Assembly (NCBI GenBank): GCA_021816455.1
Contig: JAKAXU010000002.1
Coordinates: forward strand, 62,001 to 126,000
Direction of reading: 5' to 3'
DNA length: 64,000 nucleotides
Source: Acidobacteriota bacterium
Lineage (GTDB): Bacteria > Acidobacteriota > Terriglobia > Terriglobales > Acidobacteriaceae
The translations under genes were made by a program, and so were the position numbers. Under the pieces are notes generated by a model. It did no database searches and was not told where the DNA came from. It saw only the letters and a program-made list of their open reading frames with translations. Positions 11,530-19,864 of this stretch are shown here, piece after piece (the stretch's first letter is position 1; every line of letters begins with the position of its first letter).

Positions 11530-12471
11530 ATGGTGAGCCGAGGAAAAGCGTTTGCAGACCGCTGGATGCCGGTGCCAATTGCGGGCAATCCGACCGGAGA
11601 GCAGCATGAGCGGCTGCGCGTGGCGCTGGAGCAGGCGCTGGCCCAGTCGGTGCCAGAGATTGTGCGGCAGCTTGACCGGCGAGGAATCCAGCGGCTGCTG
11701 GAGGATGAACAGCAGCTTACGCGCGAGATGAGCGACCAGATCGGCCAGCTCGTTCGCATGCGTGCGTTGCGGGTGGAGCAATTTCCAGAGGAGGAAGTGG
11801 CGAGCGAAAAACACTACGGTCCCGGCTACCGGGAAAAGCTGCTGCCGGGGCAGGTGACGTTGCTGCGCGAGCTGTTTCCAGAGTTGAAATCGGCGCACTG
11901 CAATGAGGTGATGGCGCGATACAAGCTGCCGGAGGCAGCCGAGGCGTGGTTTGCGATCCCGCGCTGGCAGGTGCTGGGAGCAAGCTATGCTGAGGCTGTA
12001 GAGCGTGTCTTTGCGGTGATGGCAAGTCGCCGACGCTTTGAAAATCGCATTTGTGGCAAGATGGGTCCGGAGTTTCTGCGCGAGTCGGATCGCGCGGCGC
12101 AGGCCTGGGATCTGATCGGAAAGTCGCAGGATGGCGCCGATATCCTGGTGATCCCGGCGCAGGCCGGAATGCGGCATCGCGGGCGAAGCGCGCGCCGGGC
12201 AGCGGCGATGATGGACTCGAATGAATTCGGTCTGGGAACCTTCGCCACGGCGATCCTGCTGCTGATGCATCCGGAGCGCGTCTGCAATGGCGAGTCGCTG
12301 ATGATTGACGCCAGCGGCGACGAGTATTCTCTGCACGGCAACGGAGAGTTTCTGCGCGTGCCACTCTTCGATTTTGGAATTTCCGGGCTGGAGTGCAGCG
12401 TTTTTTATCGCGAGCGAGCGCGGGCGATGTGGGGCACGCCGTCGGGCTTTGTGGTGCAGGTGGTGGCCTGA
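11530..12471 (+). CDS. Hypothetical protein, unknown family (313 aa)
   Basis: I do not recognise this protein. It is 313 residues with no signal peptide and no membrane helix, and is rich in Arg/Glu in the first half (helical: LTREMSDQIGQLVRMRALRV). The second half has mixed strands and helices (FGLGTFATAILLLMHPERV, LFDFGISGLECSVFY). Codon use matches neighbours, so it is a resident gene. It starts divergently 214 bp from dnaG and precedes the nitroreductase by 93 bp, so the two may be co-transcribed. A possible globular-sensor or enzyme role cannot be decided from sequence alone. Confidence 0.7.
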   Translation: MVSRGKAFADRWMPVPIAGNPTGEQHERLRVALEQALAQSVPEIVRQLDRRGIQRLLEDEQQLTREMSDQIGQLVRMRALRVEQFPEEEVASEKHYGPGYREKLLPGQVTLLRELFPELKSAHCNEVMARYKLPEAAEAWFAIPRWQVLGASYAEAVERVFAVMASRRRFENRICGKMGPEFLRESDRAAQAWDLIGKSQDGADILVIPAQAGMRHRGRSARRAAAMMDSNEFGLGTFATAILLLMHPERVCNGESLMIDASGDEYSLHGNGEFLRVPLFDFGISGLECSVFYRERARAMWGTPSGFVVQVVA

Positions 12472-12564
12472 ACCGTTGCCTGCTGTGCTCTGGCTTAAGC
12501 GCGGATTGCCGGAATCCTTTCCGTCGGGCGATCATCCCATCAGAGAGTCTTCGCGAAGGGATGG

Positions 12565-13203
12565 ATGCCCGCAATGACGATCAGCGCCTCCGAGTTGCAC
12601 ACACAAAAAAAGATTCCGGTCGAGGGAATGCTCCCGGCTATAGCGCACCGCTGGAGTCCGCGCGCCTATGCTGATCGGCCGGTCTCGGGCGAGCATCTGC
12701 GTCTGGTACTGGAGTCTGCTCGCTGGGCGGCATCGAGCAGCAATGGTCAGCCGTGGCGATTTCTGGTTGGCGTCCGGCCCGCTGGGGCCAGTCCGGATGC
12801 GACGTACGAACGGATTGCGGCGACGCTGGTGCCGTTCAACCGCGCCTGGGCGTTGAGCGCGCCGGTGCTGATGCTGGCCTTTGCCGTGGCGAAGACGCCA
12901 CATGGCAGCACCAACCACTACGCGCTCTTCGATCTGGGCCAGGCGATGGCGCAAATGGCCATACAGGCTGCGGCGCTGGGACTGGCGACGCACGCGATGG
13001 GCGGCTTCGATCGCGATGGAGCGCAGAAGCTGATCGGTCCAGCGGAGGATTTTCTGCCGGGAGCGGTGATTGCGCTGGGTCATCCCGGAGATCCCGGGCA
13101 GCTTGCCGATGCTGAGTTGCGCGCGCGGGAACTGGACCCGCGGGAGCGCAAGCCGCTCGAAGAGCTTGCGCTGAGCGAACCGGGCAAGCCATTCGCCTTC
13201 TGA
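12565..13203 (+). CDS. Nitroreductase-family flavoprotein
   Basis: A 212-residue FMN-dependent NAD(P)H oxidoreductase of the nitroreductase fold. FMN-binding signatures are RWSPRAYADRPVS near the N-terminus, SSNGQPWRFLVG (residues about 53-65), and the central helix ALFDLGQAMAQMAIQAAALG followed by THAMGGFD. Relatives reduce nitro compounds, quinones or enones; the physiological substrate here is unknown. The ATG at 12565 is used; an ATG three codons later would also be compatible. The protein ends in a short acidic/proline tail (RKPLEELALSEPGKPFAF). It lies between the unknown 313-aa protein and the YdcF gene, all in one direction. Confidence 0.9.
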   Translation: MPAMTISASELHTQKKIPVEGMLPAIAHRWSPRAYADRPVSGEHLRLVLESARWAASSSNGQPWRFLVGVRPAGASPDATYERIAATLVPFNRAWALSAPVLMLAFAVAKTPHGSTNHYALFDLGQAMAQMAIQAAALGLATHAMGGFDRDGAQKLIGPAEDFLPGAVIALGHPGDPGQLADAELRARELDPRERKPLEELALSEPGKPFAF

Positions 13204-13251
13204 GCCTGCAAGTCAACGCTGCGATCATCCTCGGTGCTGCGATAGTCTGGA

Positions 13252-14049
13252 ATGCGTGGAGAGGCCGAGGCGGTGACCCGACGGAAGCGCGCAACAGGCG
13301 GTGGCAACAGGCGGCAGCGCAGGAAGCGGATGGACCGGCGTCTGCTGCTGGCTGCGATCTTGTCGGTGGCCTCGCTGCTGGGTTGGGCGGCGCTGGCGCG
13401 GCACCTCGCGCCAAGCGGCACGGCGGGAGCGGGCCGCGTGGATGCGCTGATCGTTCTGGGCACCCCGGCAGACGCGGACGGGAATCCGCAACCGGCGATG
13501 CTGGATCGCATCGATGAAGCCGTCGCCGAATATGAACGGGGCGTCGCGACGAGAATTCTGTTTTCCGGCGGCGCTGCGCACAACCGTTTTGTGGAGGCAG
13601 ATGTGATGGCGCGCGTGGCACAGGCGCAGGGTGTTCCACAGGAGGCGATCTATCGCGAGCGCGCCTCCGAGGATACGATCCAGAATCTGTGCAACTCGCT
13701 TGCCATCGCCCGCGCGCATGGCTGGAGGTCGGTGGAGGTGATCAGCAGTCCTGCGCATCTGTTCCGCGTGCGCATGATGCTGGCAGACGCCCGGGGCATT
13801 GCGTGGCGCGTCCATGCCGCGCCGGAGATCGACACCGAAACCTACTATCGCGAGCTTGCCCCGGCGGTGGAGCTATGGAAGACGGTGCATTACCTGGTGT
13901 GGTCGCGCTGGCGCGAAAGCTGCCCGGCATCGACGGCGCTTGCGGTTTCGTCCGCGCTGTCGGCGACGATTTGGCCGTCGCGCATCTGCAGGATGCGGTC
14001 GGCGACGGCTGCCGCCTCCAGATTATGCGTAATCATCAGGATGGTCTGA
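13252..14049 (+). CDS. YdcF-family membrane protein (DUF218) with read-through tail
   Basis: The protein has a basic N-terminus, one membrane helix (LLLAAILSVASLLGWAALA) and a DUF218/YdcF domain: VDALIVLGTPADADGNPQP, then GVATRILFSGGAAHN, then the conserved ASEDTIQNLCNSLAIA and SSPAHLFRVRMM. YdcF relatives act on the periplasmic side, some in envelope-polysaccharide metabolism (ElyC). Start may be 13252 or the ATG at 13330, which has AGGAAG upstream and begins directly before the helix. The family domain ends near VHYLVWSRW (about 13910). The last 45 residues (Arg/Ser-rich) run antisense into the 3' end of the ABC gene, overlapping it by 160 bp, and look like stop-codon loss. Confidence 0.8.
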   Translation: MRGEAEAVTRRKRATGGGNRRQRRKRMDRRLLLAAILSVASLLGWAALARHLAPSGTAGAGRVDALIVLGTPADADGNPQPAMLDRIDEAVAEYERGVATRILFSGGAAHNRFVEADVMARVAQAQGVPQEAIYRERASEDTIQNLCNSLAIARAHGWRSVEVISSPAHLFRVRMMLADARGIAWRVHAAPEIDTETYYRELAPAVELWKTVHYLVWSRWRESCPASTALAVSSALSATIWPSRICRMRSATAAASRLCVIIRMV

Positions 14050-14648
14050 CCCAGCTCCCGGTTGGAGCGGCGCAGCATGGCGAGCACAGCGTCGGAGTTT
14101 TTTGAGTCCAGATTGCCGGTTGGCTCGTCCGCGAGCAGGATGGCCGGGCGGCTGATGAGCGCGCGGGCGATGGCGACGCGCTGCTGCTCGCCGCCGGAAA
14201 GCTCTGCCGGACGATGGGCAAGCCTGCCCTGAATGGAAAGCATTGTGCAGAGCGACTCCAGGTAGCTGCGGTCGAGCGGCTTGCGGCTGCCGCCGATCGA
14301 GTGAGCCACTTCGATGTTGCCCAGTGCGGAAAGCGACTGGAGCAGATTGAAGCGCTGGAAGACGAAGCCGATGCGCTGCTTGCGCAGGCGCGTGCGCTCG
14401 GCATCGCTCAGGCTGCCGAAGTCTACACCGTCGATGAAAACTGAGCCGGAGGTTGCGTGCGTCATGCCTCCGAGCAGATAGAACAGCGAAGATTTGCCGG
14501 AGCCGGACGGCCCGACGATGGCTACAAACTGGCCACGGGGAATTTGAAAGTTGACGCCACGTACGGCCGGCACTTCTATGTGGCCCGTGTGGTAAACCTT
14601 GCTCAGGTTGCGGGCTTCGATGATTGCGGACGAGGGCTGGGAATGCAC
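13890..14648 (-). CDS. ABC transporter ATP-binding protein, LolD/MacB type
   Basis: A complete ATPase subunit: Walker [18 protein letters not shown]-loop [20 protein letters not shown] signature [15 protein letters not shown], Walker [13 protein letters not shown] and the H-loop His in ILMITHNLE. The [10 protein letters not shown]-terminus and the QRFNLL segment are typical of the LolD/MacB/FtsE class, which works with FtsX-like permeases. No in-frame ATG is near the conserved N-terminus, so a GTG at 14648 (or TTG at 14651) is proposed, giving about 252 residues. No permease gene is adjacent, so its partner lies elsewhere. Its 3' end overlaps the convergent YdcF gene. Confidence 0.85.
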   Translation of the reverse strand: MHSQPSSAIIEARNLSKVYHTGHIEVPAVRGVNFQIPRGQFVAIVGPSGSGKSSLFYLLGGMTHATSGSVFIDGVDFGSLSDAERTRLRKQRIGFVFQRFNLLQSLSALGNIEVAHSIGGSRKPLDRSYLESLCTMLSIQGRLAHRPAELSGGEQQRVAIARALISRPAILLADEPTGNLDSKNSDAVLAMLRRSNRELGQTILMITHNLEAAAVADRILQMRDGQIVADSADETASAVDAGQLSRQRDHTR

Positions 14649-14810
14649 CAATTTATTGTAAATGGTGGCCGGTCGCCGACTGCGCGCGTGCCACCAGAAG
14701 GGACGGATTGATTCCCTGCCCTCGGGGTAAGCGAGTAGACTTGGGGCGCACGCTGGCGAGCCGCCATCGCGGCTCCGGAAGCAACTTTTCGACGAAATGA
14801 GAATCGAACC

Positions 14811-15602
14811 TTGGCCCGAGAAACTTTTCCCGCACGGTTGCTGAAGAAGGTGTGCCTGTCGGAGTCGGCACAGTGTTATCACTTTGAATTTGAGCTGGTC
14901 GATCGAGAAAGCTTCGTCTATACCCCGGGACAGTTCCTCTCTGCGGTGGCGGTGGACGGAAACGGCAAGACGCAGACGCGCGCTTACTCGATCGCATCGG
15001 CCCCCGCGGCAAATCGTTTCGACCTCTGCGTGAATCGCGTGGAGGGTGGATTCTTCTCCAACTATCTGGCCGATCTGCCGGAGGGCGCGGTCATTCAGAT
15101 TCACGGCCCGCATGGGCATTTTGTGCTGCACCAGCCTCCGGTGGAGGCGATCTTTGTGGCCACGGGAACCGGCATCGCGCCGATGCGCGCCTTCACGCAG
15201 GAACTGTTTCCGGAAACAGGGCCGGAGGCTGGAGCCGACCGCAGCGGCGGACGCGAGATATGGTGCGTCTATGGCACTCGGCATGAAAGCGAGCTGTACT
15301 ACCGCGAATACTTCGAGCGGATAGCCGCTGCGCACAGCAACTTTCACTACATTCCGACGCTGAGTCGCGCGCCGCAAGAGTGGACGGGCCATCGCGGCTA
15401 TGTGCAGCATTACGTCGGCCAGATTCTGGCCCAGCGCGAGGAAGTGAAAGGCAAGACGCCGCCTGTGCCGGAGGGTGCGGCGGCGGAATTCGATATCTAC
15501 ACCTACATCTGTGGGCTGAACAACATGGTCTCCGAGGTGCGCAACCTGCTGGCCGAGCATGGCTGGCACAGGAAACAGGTGGTCTTTGAGCGCTATGACT
15601 AA
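14811..15602 (+). CDS. Ferredoxin-NADP reductase-like flavoprotein
   Basis: A 263-residue FAD/NAD(P)-binding oxidoreductase that probably moves electrons between NAD(P)H and a ferredoxin, flavodoxin or other small carrier. FAD binding is shown by TRAYSIAS (RxYS motif, about residues 58-65) after YTPGQFLSAVA, and the nucleotide site by IFVATGTGIAPMRAF. C-terminal YTYICGLNNMVSEVRNLL and KQVVFERYD match the family. No iron-sulfur domain is fused. The start is the TTG at 14811; the ATG at 14797 is out of frame. It is divergent from the LolD-like gene and followed within 53 bp by the aldo/keto reductase. Confidence 0.9.
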   Translation: MARETFPARLLKKVCLSESAQCYHFEFELVDRESFVYTPGQFLSAVAVDGNGKTQTRAYSIASAPAANRFDLCVNRVEGGFFSNYLADLPEGAVIQIHGPHGHFVLHQPPVEAIFVATGTGIAPMRAFTQELFPETGPEAGADRSGGREIWCVYGTRHESELYYREYFERIAAAHSNFHYIPTLSRAPQEWTGHRGYVQHYVGQILAQREEVKGKTPPVPEGAAAEFDIYTYICGLNNMVSEVRNLLAEHGWHRKQVVFERYD

Positions 15603-15655
15603 GAGCATGGACTGAGCGCCTGCACTGAGCGCGGATGAGAACGAGAGAAGTCGGC

Positions 15656-16651
15656 ATGGAACTCACGACGATAGGCGGTGCGCGCGTCTCGCGTATTGGT
15701 CTGGGCACCTGGGCGATGGGCGGACTGGAGTGGGGCGCGGTGCCGGAGTCGGAGGCGATCGCCACCCTCCTCAACGCGCTCGAGCGCGGCATCCAACTGA
15801 TTGACACGGCTCCGATCTATGGTCACGGACGCTCCGAGGAGCTGATCGGCAAAGCCTTGCGGGCGCACGGCCGCCGCGAGGATTTTTATATTGCGACCAA
15901 GGCCGGACTGGACTGGGGCGAGCACGGCGGACGAGGCGCGATCGTGGCCAATCTGACACGCGAGCGACTGGAGGCGGAACTCGACGCCAGCCTGCGCCGA
16001 CTCGGCGTCGAGTGCATCGACCTCTATCAGGTGCATTGGCCGGATCCGCTGATTCCGGTCGAGGAGACGGCCGGGATTCTGGCCGGTTTTGTCCGTGCGG
16101 GCAAGGTGCGCGCGTTCGGCGTGAGCAACTTTACCGTGGCCCAGATGGAGCGTTTTCGCGCGGTTGCTCCGCTGGCCTCCGATCAGCCGCCTTACAACCT
16201 CTTCGAGCGCGGGATCGACGCCGAAATACTGCCCTGGTGCGCGTCGCATGGGGTAGCGGTGATCTGCTACAGCTCGCTTTGCCGCAGTCTGCTCGGTGGG
16301 CGTCTGCGAGCGGAGACAGCTTTTCCCGAGGGCGATATTCGTCGCGTGGACCCCAAGTTCCAGCCACCGCGCTTTGCGCAGTATCTGGACGCGGTCGAGC
16401 GGCTGGATCGATTTGCGCGGGAGCGATACGGGAAGACGGTGGCCGAGCTGGCGGTGCGCTGGGTGCTGGATCGGCCCGGAGTTTCGGTGGCCTTGTGGGG
16501 CGCGAAGCGTCCGGAGCAACTGGATGCCGTTGCGGGCGTGATGGGTTGGCGGCTGGATGCCGAAGCGATGACCACTATCGATGGGATCGTCGCCGACTGT
16601 GTTCCCGATCCGGTGGGACCGGAGTATTTGACGCCAGGAACGCGGGATTGA
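15656..16651 (+). CDS. Aldo/keto reductase
   Basis: A 331-residue NADPH-dependent reductase with the (beta/alpha)8 fold. Catalytic tetrad positions are all visible: Asp in LIDTAPIYGHGRSEELIG, Tyr in the same segment, Lys in FYIATKAGLDWG, and His in DLYQVHWPDPLIPVEET. GVSNFTVAQMERF and the C-terminal NADPH site (VALWGAKRPEQLD) follow. The ATG at 15656 (preceded by GAGAGAAG) is preferred; an ATG at 15635 has no ribosome site. Substrate is unknown; the shape is nearest to the YajO/general sugar-aldehyde subgroups. It lies close behind the flavoprotein gene and may be co-transcribed. Confidence 0.9.
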   Translation: MELTTIGGARVSRIGLGTWAMGGLEWGAVPESEAIATLLNALERGIQLIDTAPIYGHGRSEELIGKALRAHGRREDFYIATKAGLDWGEHGGRGAIVANLTRERLEAELDASLRRLGVECIDLYQVHWPDPLIPVEETAGILAGFVRAGKVRAFGVSNFTVAQMERFRAVAPLASDQPPYNLFERGIDAEILPWCASHGVAVICYSSLCRSLLGGRLRAETAFPEGDIRRVDPKFQPPRFAQYLDAVERLDRFARERYGKTVAELAVRWVLDRPGVSVALWGAKRPEQLDAVAGVMGWRLDAEAMTTIDGIVADCVPDPVGPEYLTPGTRD

Positions 16652-16699
16652 AGGCTACGCGCGGCGGAGTCTATCACAGGCGCTAGGACTGCGGAAGAG

Positions 16700-17557
16700 C
16701 TACTTTTTCGCCTTTGGCAGAGTGCGCGGCTTCTTGAAGCGCGAGCCTTTGAACTTGTACTCCATGCCGACCGAGATGCCGAAGTTCCACTGCGTACGGG
16801 GGTAGGCGCTGGTGCCGTTGAAGGTGGTAAGCAGCGCTTCCGGCGAGACGCGGAAGACCCAGCTTGGCGAGCGGTTCAGGTCAATGTGACCGCCGACTGC
16901 ACCGCCCAGGGTGATCTGGTTGTTGTACATTCCGGCCGGACCGCCGGGGCCGGGTGGCGCGCCTCGCAGGTCGGTGTTGAAGTCACCATAGACGCCGCCG
17001 ACCAGCGCATGGACGATGATCGCAGCATGCTTGTTGTGCGGACCGAGGTACTCCGGACCGATGAGGCCGAAGTACTGAGCGATGAAGAGGCCGTCGAGGT
17101 GCAGGTCATTGGGAGCAACGCCGGTCGTGCCGAGGTAACCGCGCCCGCTGCCCTCCAGACCCCAGTGTTTAGTCAGCCAGTAGGAGGCTGAGAAATCGAG
17201 TCCGCCGAGGTCGGCGCCTTCGCGCAGATTCGGTCCGGCGTGGGTGTGCCCGGAGGCCATCAGAACCGAGAGATCCCAGCGGTTGTCGTAGCGGACGCCA
17301 GCCAGTGGATCGATGGCCAGATAACCGCCATTCTCAGCGGAAAGCGGACGGGGAATGTTGGACTGGTCGGAGTTATCGGTCGAGGTTGCGCCGGGCGCGC
17401 CGGAGCTGGAGCTTTGCCCCTGCTGACCCGTAGTCGCGCTCTGTCCGGAGCTTTGTCCTGCGCTGGGATTCTGGGCCGGGTTCTGGGCCACTGCGCCCGC
17501 ACAAAAGACCAGGGCGGCAACGGAAAAAGGCAATACGAATCGCTTGAAAAGATGCAT
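16700..17557 (-). CDS. Outer-membrane beta-barrel protein
   Basis: A 285-residue exported protein. The ATG at 17557 begins a clear signal peptide (MHLFKRFVLPFSVAALVFCAGAVAQ). It is followed by a low-complexity Gln/Ser/Gly linker (residues about 26-62), then an eight- to ten-strand barrel of alternating strands (LDFSASYWLTKHWGLEGSGR; WNFGISVGMEYKF). The tail (GSRFKKPRTLPKAKK) is basic and does not end in the usual aromatic residue. Similar OmpA-barrel-like proteins are abundant in Acidobacteriota; function unknown. The gene lies downstream of cysE on the same strand with a 98-bp gap. Confidence 0.75.
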   Translation of the reverse strand: MHLFKRFVLPFSVAALVFCAGAVAQNPAQNPSAGQSSGQSATTGQQGQSSSSGAPGATSTDNSDQSNIPRPLSAENGGYLAIDPLAGVRYDNRWDLSVLMASGHTHAGPNLREGADLGGLDFSASYWLTKHWGLEGSGRGYLGTTGVAPNDLHLDGLFIAQYFGLIGPEYLGPHNKHAAIIVHALVGGVYGDFNTDLRGAPPGPGGPAGMYNNQITLGGAVGGHIDLNRSPSWVFRVSPEALLTTFNGTSAYPRTQWNFGISVGMEYKFKGSRFKKPRTLPKAKK

Positions 17558-17655
17558 CCCATCTATGGTAAATGGCCGGACTGGGGGCAAACAAACCACA
17601 GGACGGGAAAAATAGCGGGCCGCCTGCGTCACGCGTGAACCGCCTGCTGGTCCAG

Positions 17656-18411
17656 TCAGATTCCCTCGCCCATCGAAACCCATTCGCGGGCGTGCTCCAG
17701 AGTCTGGCGATAGGCTTCACGCTCCAGGTCCTCTGCGGCAAAAGTGTCAGTGGCATCGAAGGTTTCAACGCCTCCGGTTGCAGCTTCCAGCCGTTCCACA
17801 CGCACGGTCAGGGCGATGAGCGCGTCGCTGAGCGGATCCTTGATCTCGTGCGGATCGGTGATGAGGACACGATTGCCGTTGTGGTAGACGATGTGGGCCG
17901 GCACGCCGACGACGGTGGAGTTCGGCGGTACGTCGCGCAGCACGACGGAACCGGCGCCGACACGGGAGTTTTCGCCAATGGTGATGTTGCCGAGGATATT
18001 GGCGTTGTTCCCGACGAAGACTCCGTTGCAGAGCGTGGGATGGCGTTTAGACGCGTGTCCTGCCTCCGGCGCGTTGCCTGTGCCGCCGAGGGTGACGCCC
18101 TGGTAAAGCGTGACGTCATCGCCGACGACGGCGGTTTCGCCGATGACCACGCCCATGCCGTGGTCGATGAGCAGCCTCCGTCCGAGGCTCGCGCCGGGAT
18201 GAATTTCGATGCCGGTGCAGAAGCGCGCGATCTGCGAAAGCAGGCGCGCGGTGAGCCGCCATCCGCGCTGCCAGAGCGCGTGGTTCAGCCGATGCACCCA
18301 GACGGCGTGCAGGCCGGGGGTGGTGAGCAGCACCTGAATGCCGCTTTGCGCCGCCGGATCGCGACGCATGACGGATTGGATGTCTTCCCGCACTCGTGTC
18401 AGCAGGCTCAT
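17656..18411 (-). CDS. cysE: Serine O-acetyltransferase
   Basis: CysE acetylates serine with acetyl-CoA, the first step of cysteine biosynthesis. The 251-residue product starts at the ATG at 18411 ([19 protein letters not shown]), as in the family. The left-handed parallel beta-helix is evident: [41 protein letters not shown], the RHPTL loop, [25 protein letters not shown] and VPAHIV. The catalytic His lies in IDHGMG. A longer upstream frame is rejected because it overlaps cysK without resemblance. The gene follows cysK by 85 bp, forming a two-gene cysteine-synthesis unit. The acidic C-terminal extension (about 60 residues after VYHNGNRVL) is longer than in minimal CysE. Confidence 0.95.
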   Translation of the reverse strand: MSLLTRVREDIQSVMRRDPAAQSGIQVLLTTPGLHAVWVHRLNHALWQRGWRLTARLLSQIARFCTGIEIHPGASLGRRLLIDHGMGVVIGETAVVGDDVTLYQGVTLGGTGNAPEAGHASKRHPTLCNGVFVGNNANILGNITIGENSRVGAGSVVLRDVPPNSTVVGVPAHIVYHNGNRVLITDPHEIKDPLSDALIALTVRVERLEAATGGVETFDATDTFAAEDLEREAYRQTLEHAREWVSMGEGI

Positions 18412-18496
18412 GATCTCTCCGCAGAGCAAAATTCCATATCCGGCGCGGTTCGTCGCGTGAAGCTCGTGCGGCGAACCGGCCGGACCGCTGTCTGGT

Positions 18497-19465
18497 TCAG
18501 GCGACAGGCTGTGCGACGAGCGCCTGCATCTCGGCACGGATGGAGTCGAAGAGCACGCTGGACAGGTAGCGCTCGCCGAAGCTGGGAATGATGGCCACAA
18601 TGCGCTTGCCTGCGTTCTCCGGGCGCGCAGCCACCTTGAGCGCAGCAAAGACCGCTGCCCCGGAGCTGATGCCGACAAACAGACCCTCTTCGCGCGGCAG
18701 CCGCTTGGCCGTCTCGATGGCTTCCTCGTTGGTGACGGCCACAATCTCGTCGATCAGGCTGGTTTCCAGGATGGACGGCACGAAACCGGCGCCGATGCCC
18801 TGAATCTTGTGCGGACCGGGCTTGCCGCCGGAGAGCACGGCGCTGTCCACCGGCTCCACAGCGATGATCTTCAGCGCGGGATTTTTTTCCTTCAGGAAAC
18901 GGCCTGCGCCGGTGAGCGTGCCGCCTGTGCCGACGGCGGAGATGAAGATGTCAATCTTGCCGTCGGTGTCGGCCCATATCTCCGGTCCGGTGGTTGCGTA
19001 ATGAATGGCCGGGTTGGCGGGGTTGTCGAACTGGCCGAGAACGAAGCTGTCAGGCGTGGCCGCGCGCAGCTCCTCGGCTTTGGCGATCGCGCCTTTCATG
19101 CCGCCAGGCCCGGGCGTCAGCACCAGCTCTGCGCCGAAGCTGCGCAGCACGATGCGCCGCTCCATGCTCATCGTCTCCGGCATGGTCAGGATGAGCCGGT
19201 AGCCTTTGACGGAGGCGGCAAAGGCAAGGCCGATGCCGGTGTTTCCGCTGGTTGGCTCAATCAGCACGGTCTTACCCGGCGTGATCTTGCCCGCCTGCTC
19301 GGCGGCTTCGATCATGGCCAGGCCGATGCGGTCCTTGACGCTGCTCATCGGATTCTGGCTTTCCAGCTTGAGCACTACTTCGCCGGGTAATCCGGCGGAG
19401 ACGCGGTTCAGACGAACCAGCGGGGTCTTTCCAATCAACTCAGTCACATTTGCTGCAATTGGCAT
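18497..19465 (-). CDS. cysK: Cysteine synthase A
   Basis: CysK converts O-acetylserine and sulfide to cysteine with PLP. The 322-residue length is typical. The PLP lysine is in [14 protein letters not shown] (about residue 45), the phosphate-binding loop is [12 protein letters not shown], and the substrate loop is [21 protein letters not shown] near the C-terminus is conserved as well. A good ribosome site (AGGTGAAGGAAG) precedes the ATG at 19465. It is first in the cysK-cysE unit; the product of CysE is the substrate of CysK, and the two proteins form a complex in other bacteria. The upstream 399-bp gap holds its promoter. Confidence 0.97.
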   Translation of the reverse strand: MPIAANVTELIGKTPLVRLNRVSAGLPGEVVLKLESQNPMSSVKDRIGLAMIEAAEQAGKITPGKTVLIEPTSGNTGIGLAFAASVKGYRLILTMPETMSMERRIVLRSFGAELVLTPGPGGMKGAIAKAEELRAATPDSFVLGQFDNPANPAIHYATTGPEIWADTDGKIDIFISAVGTGGTLTGAGRFLKEKNPALKIIAVEPVDSAVLSGGKPGPHKIQGIGAGFVPSILETSLIDEIVAVTNEEAIETAKRLPREEGLFVGISSGAAVFAALKVAARPENAGKRIVAIIPSFGERYLSSVLFDSIRAEMQALVAQPVA

Positions 19466-19864
19466 CTTCCTTCACCTCATATCTCTGGAGTTTCGCTGCT
19501 GGGGGTGGGTTTCAACACCCGGTTTGGATTGTTTCAGGCGGGGCAGGAAACCCGATGTGCGGCATTCTACGGAAGTTTGATGGAATCGGGGAAGACGCAC
19601 AACTGCCTCGGCATAAGTACCAGGTCGGCACTAGCGACATCGAGGCATGGCAGAAGCTTACTCCGGAACGGGCGAAAAAGGCAAATCGGAAGGCATGGCA
19701 TGCAGCGTCTGTGGACGCGTCACGGACATTCCGTTGATTGCGAGCAGATTACCTATGGAAATGACAATAAAAAGGAAAGGCATGAACAATGGCAAGATCA
19801 ATGCAGCAGCAAAAGCCGTAAAGTAGTGGGTAGGTTTAATCGCTGAGCCAGAAAGAGACGAGAC
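19466..19864. other. cysK upstream region / gap before DUF262 gene
   Basis: Nothing convincing is encoded here. Reading frames of 95 and 113 residues cover the stretch, but they overlap each other and show no family resemblance. The part nearest cysK should hold its promoter and contains palindromic G/C-rich patches (GGGTGTTGAAACCCACCC on the minus strand around 19500-19520). The part nearest 19864 becomes more AT-rich and may be the edge of an acquired segment carrying the DUF262 gene. No riboswitch could be recognised. Confidence 0.3.

Noticed and set aside
19450-19846. Two small plus-strand frames between cysK and the DUF262 gene
   Set aside because: They overlap each other in different frames, lack ribosome sites and show no resemblance to known proteins.
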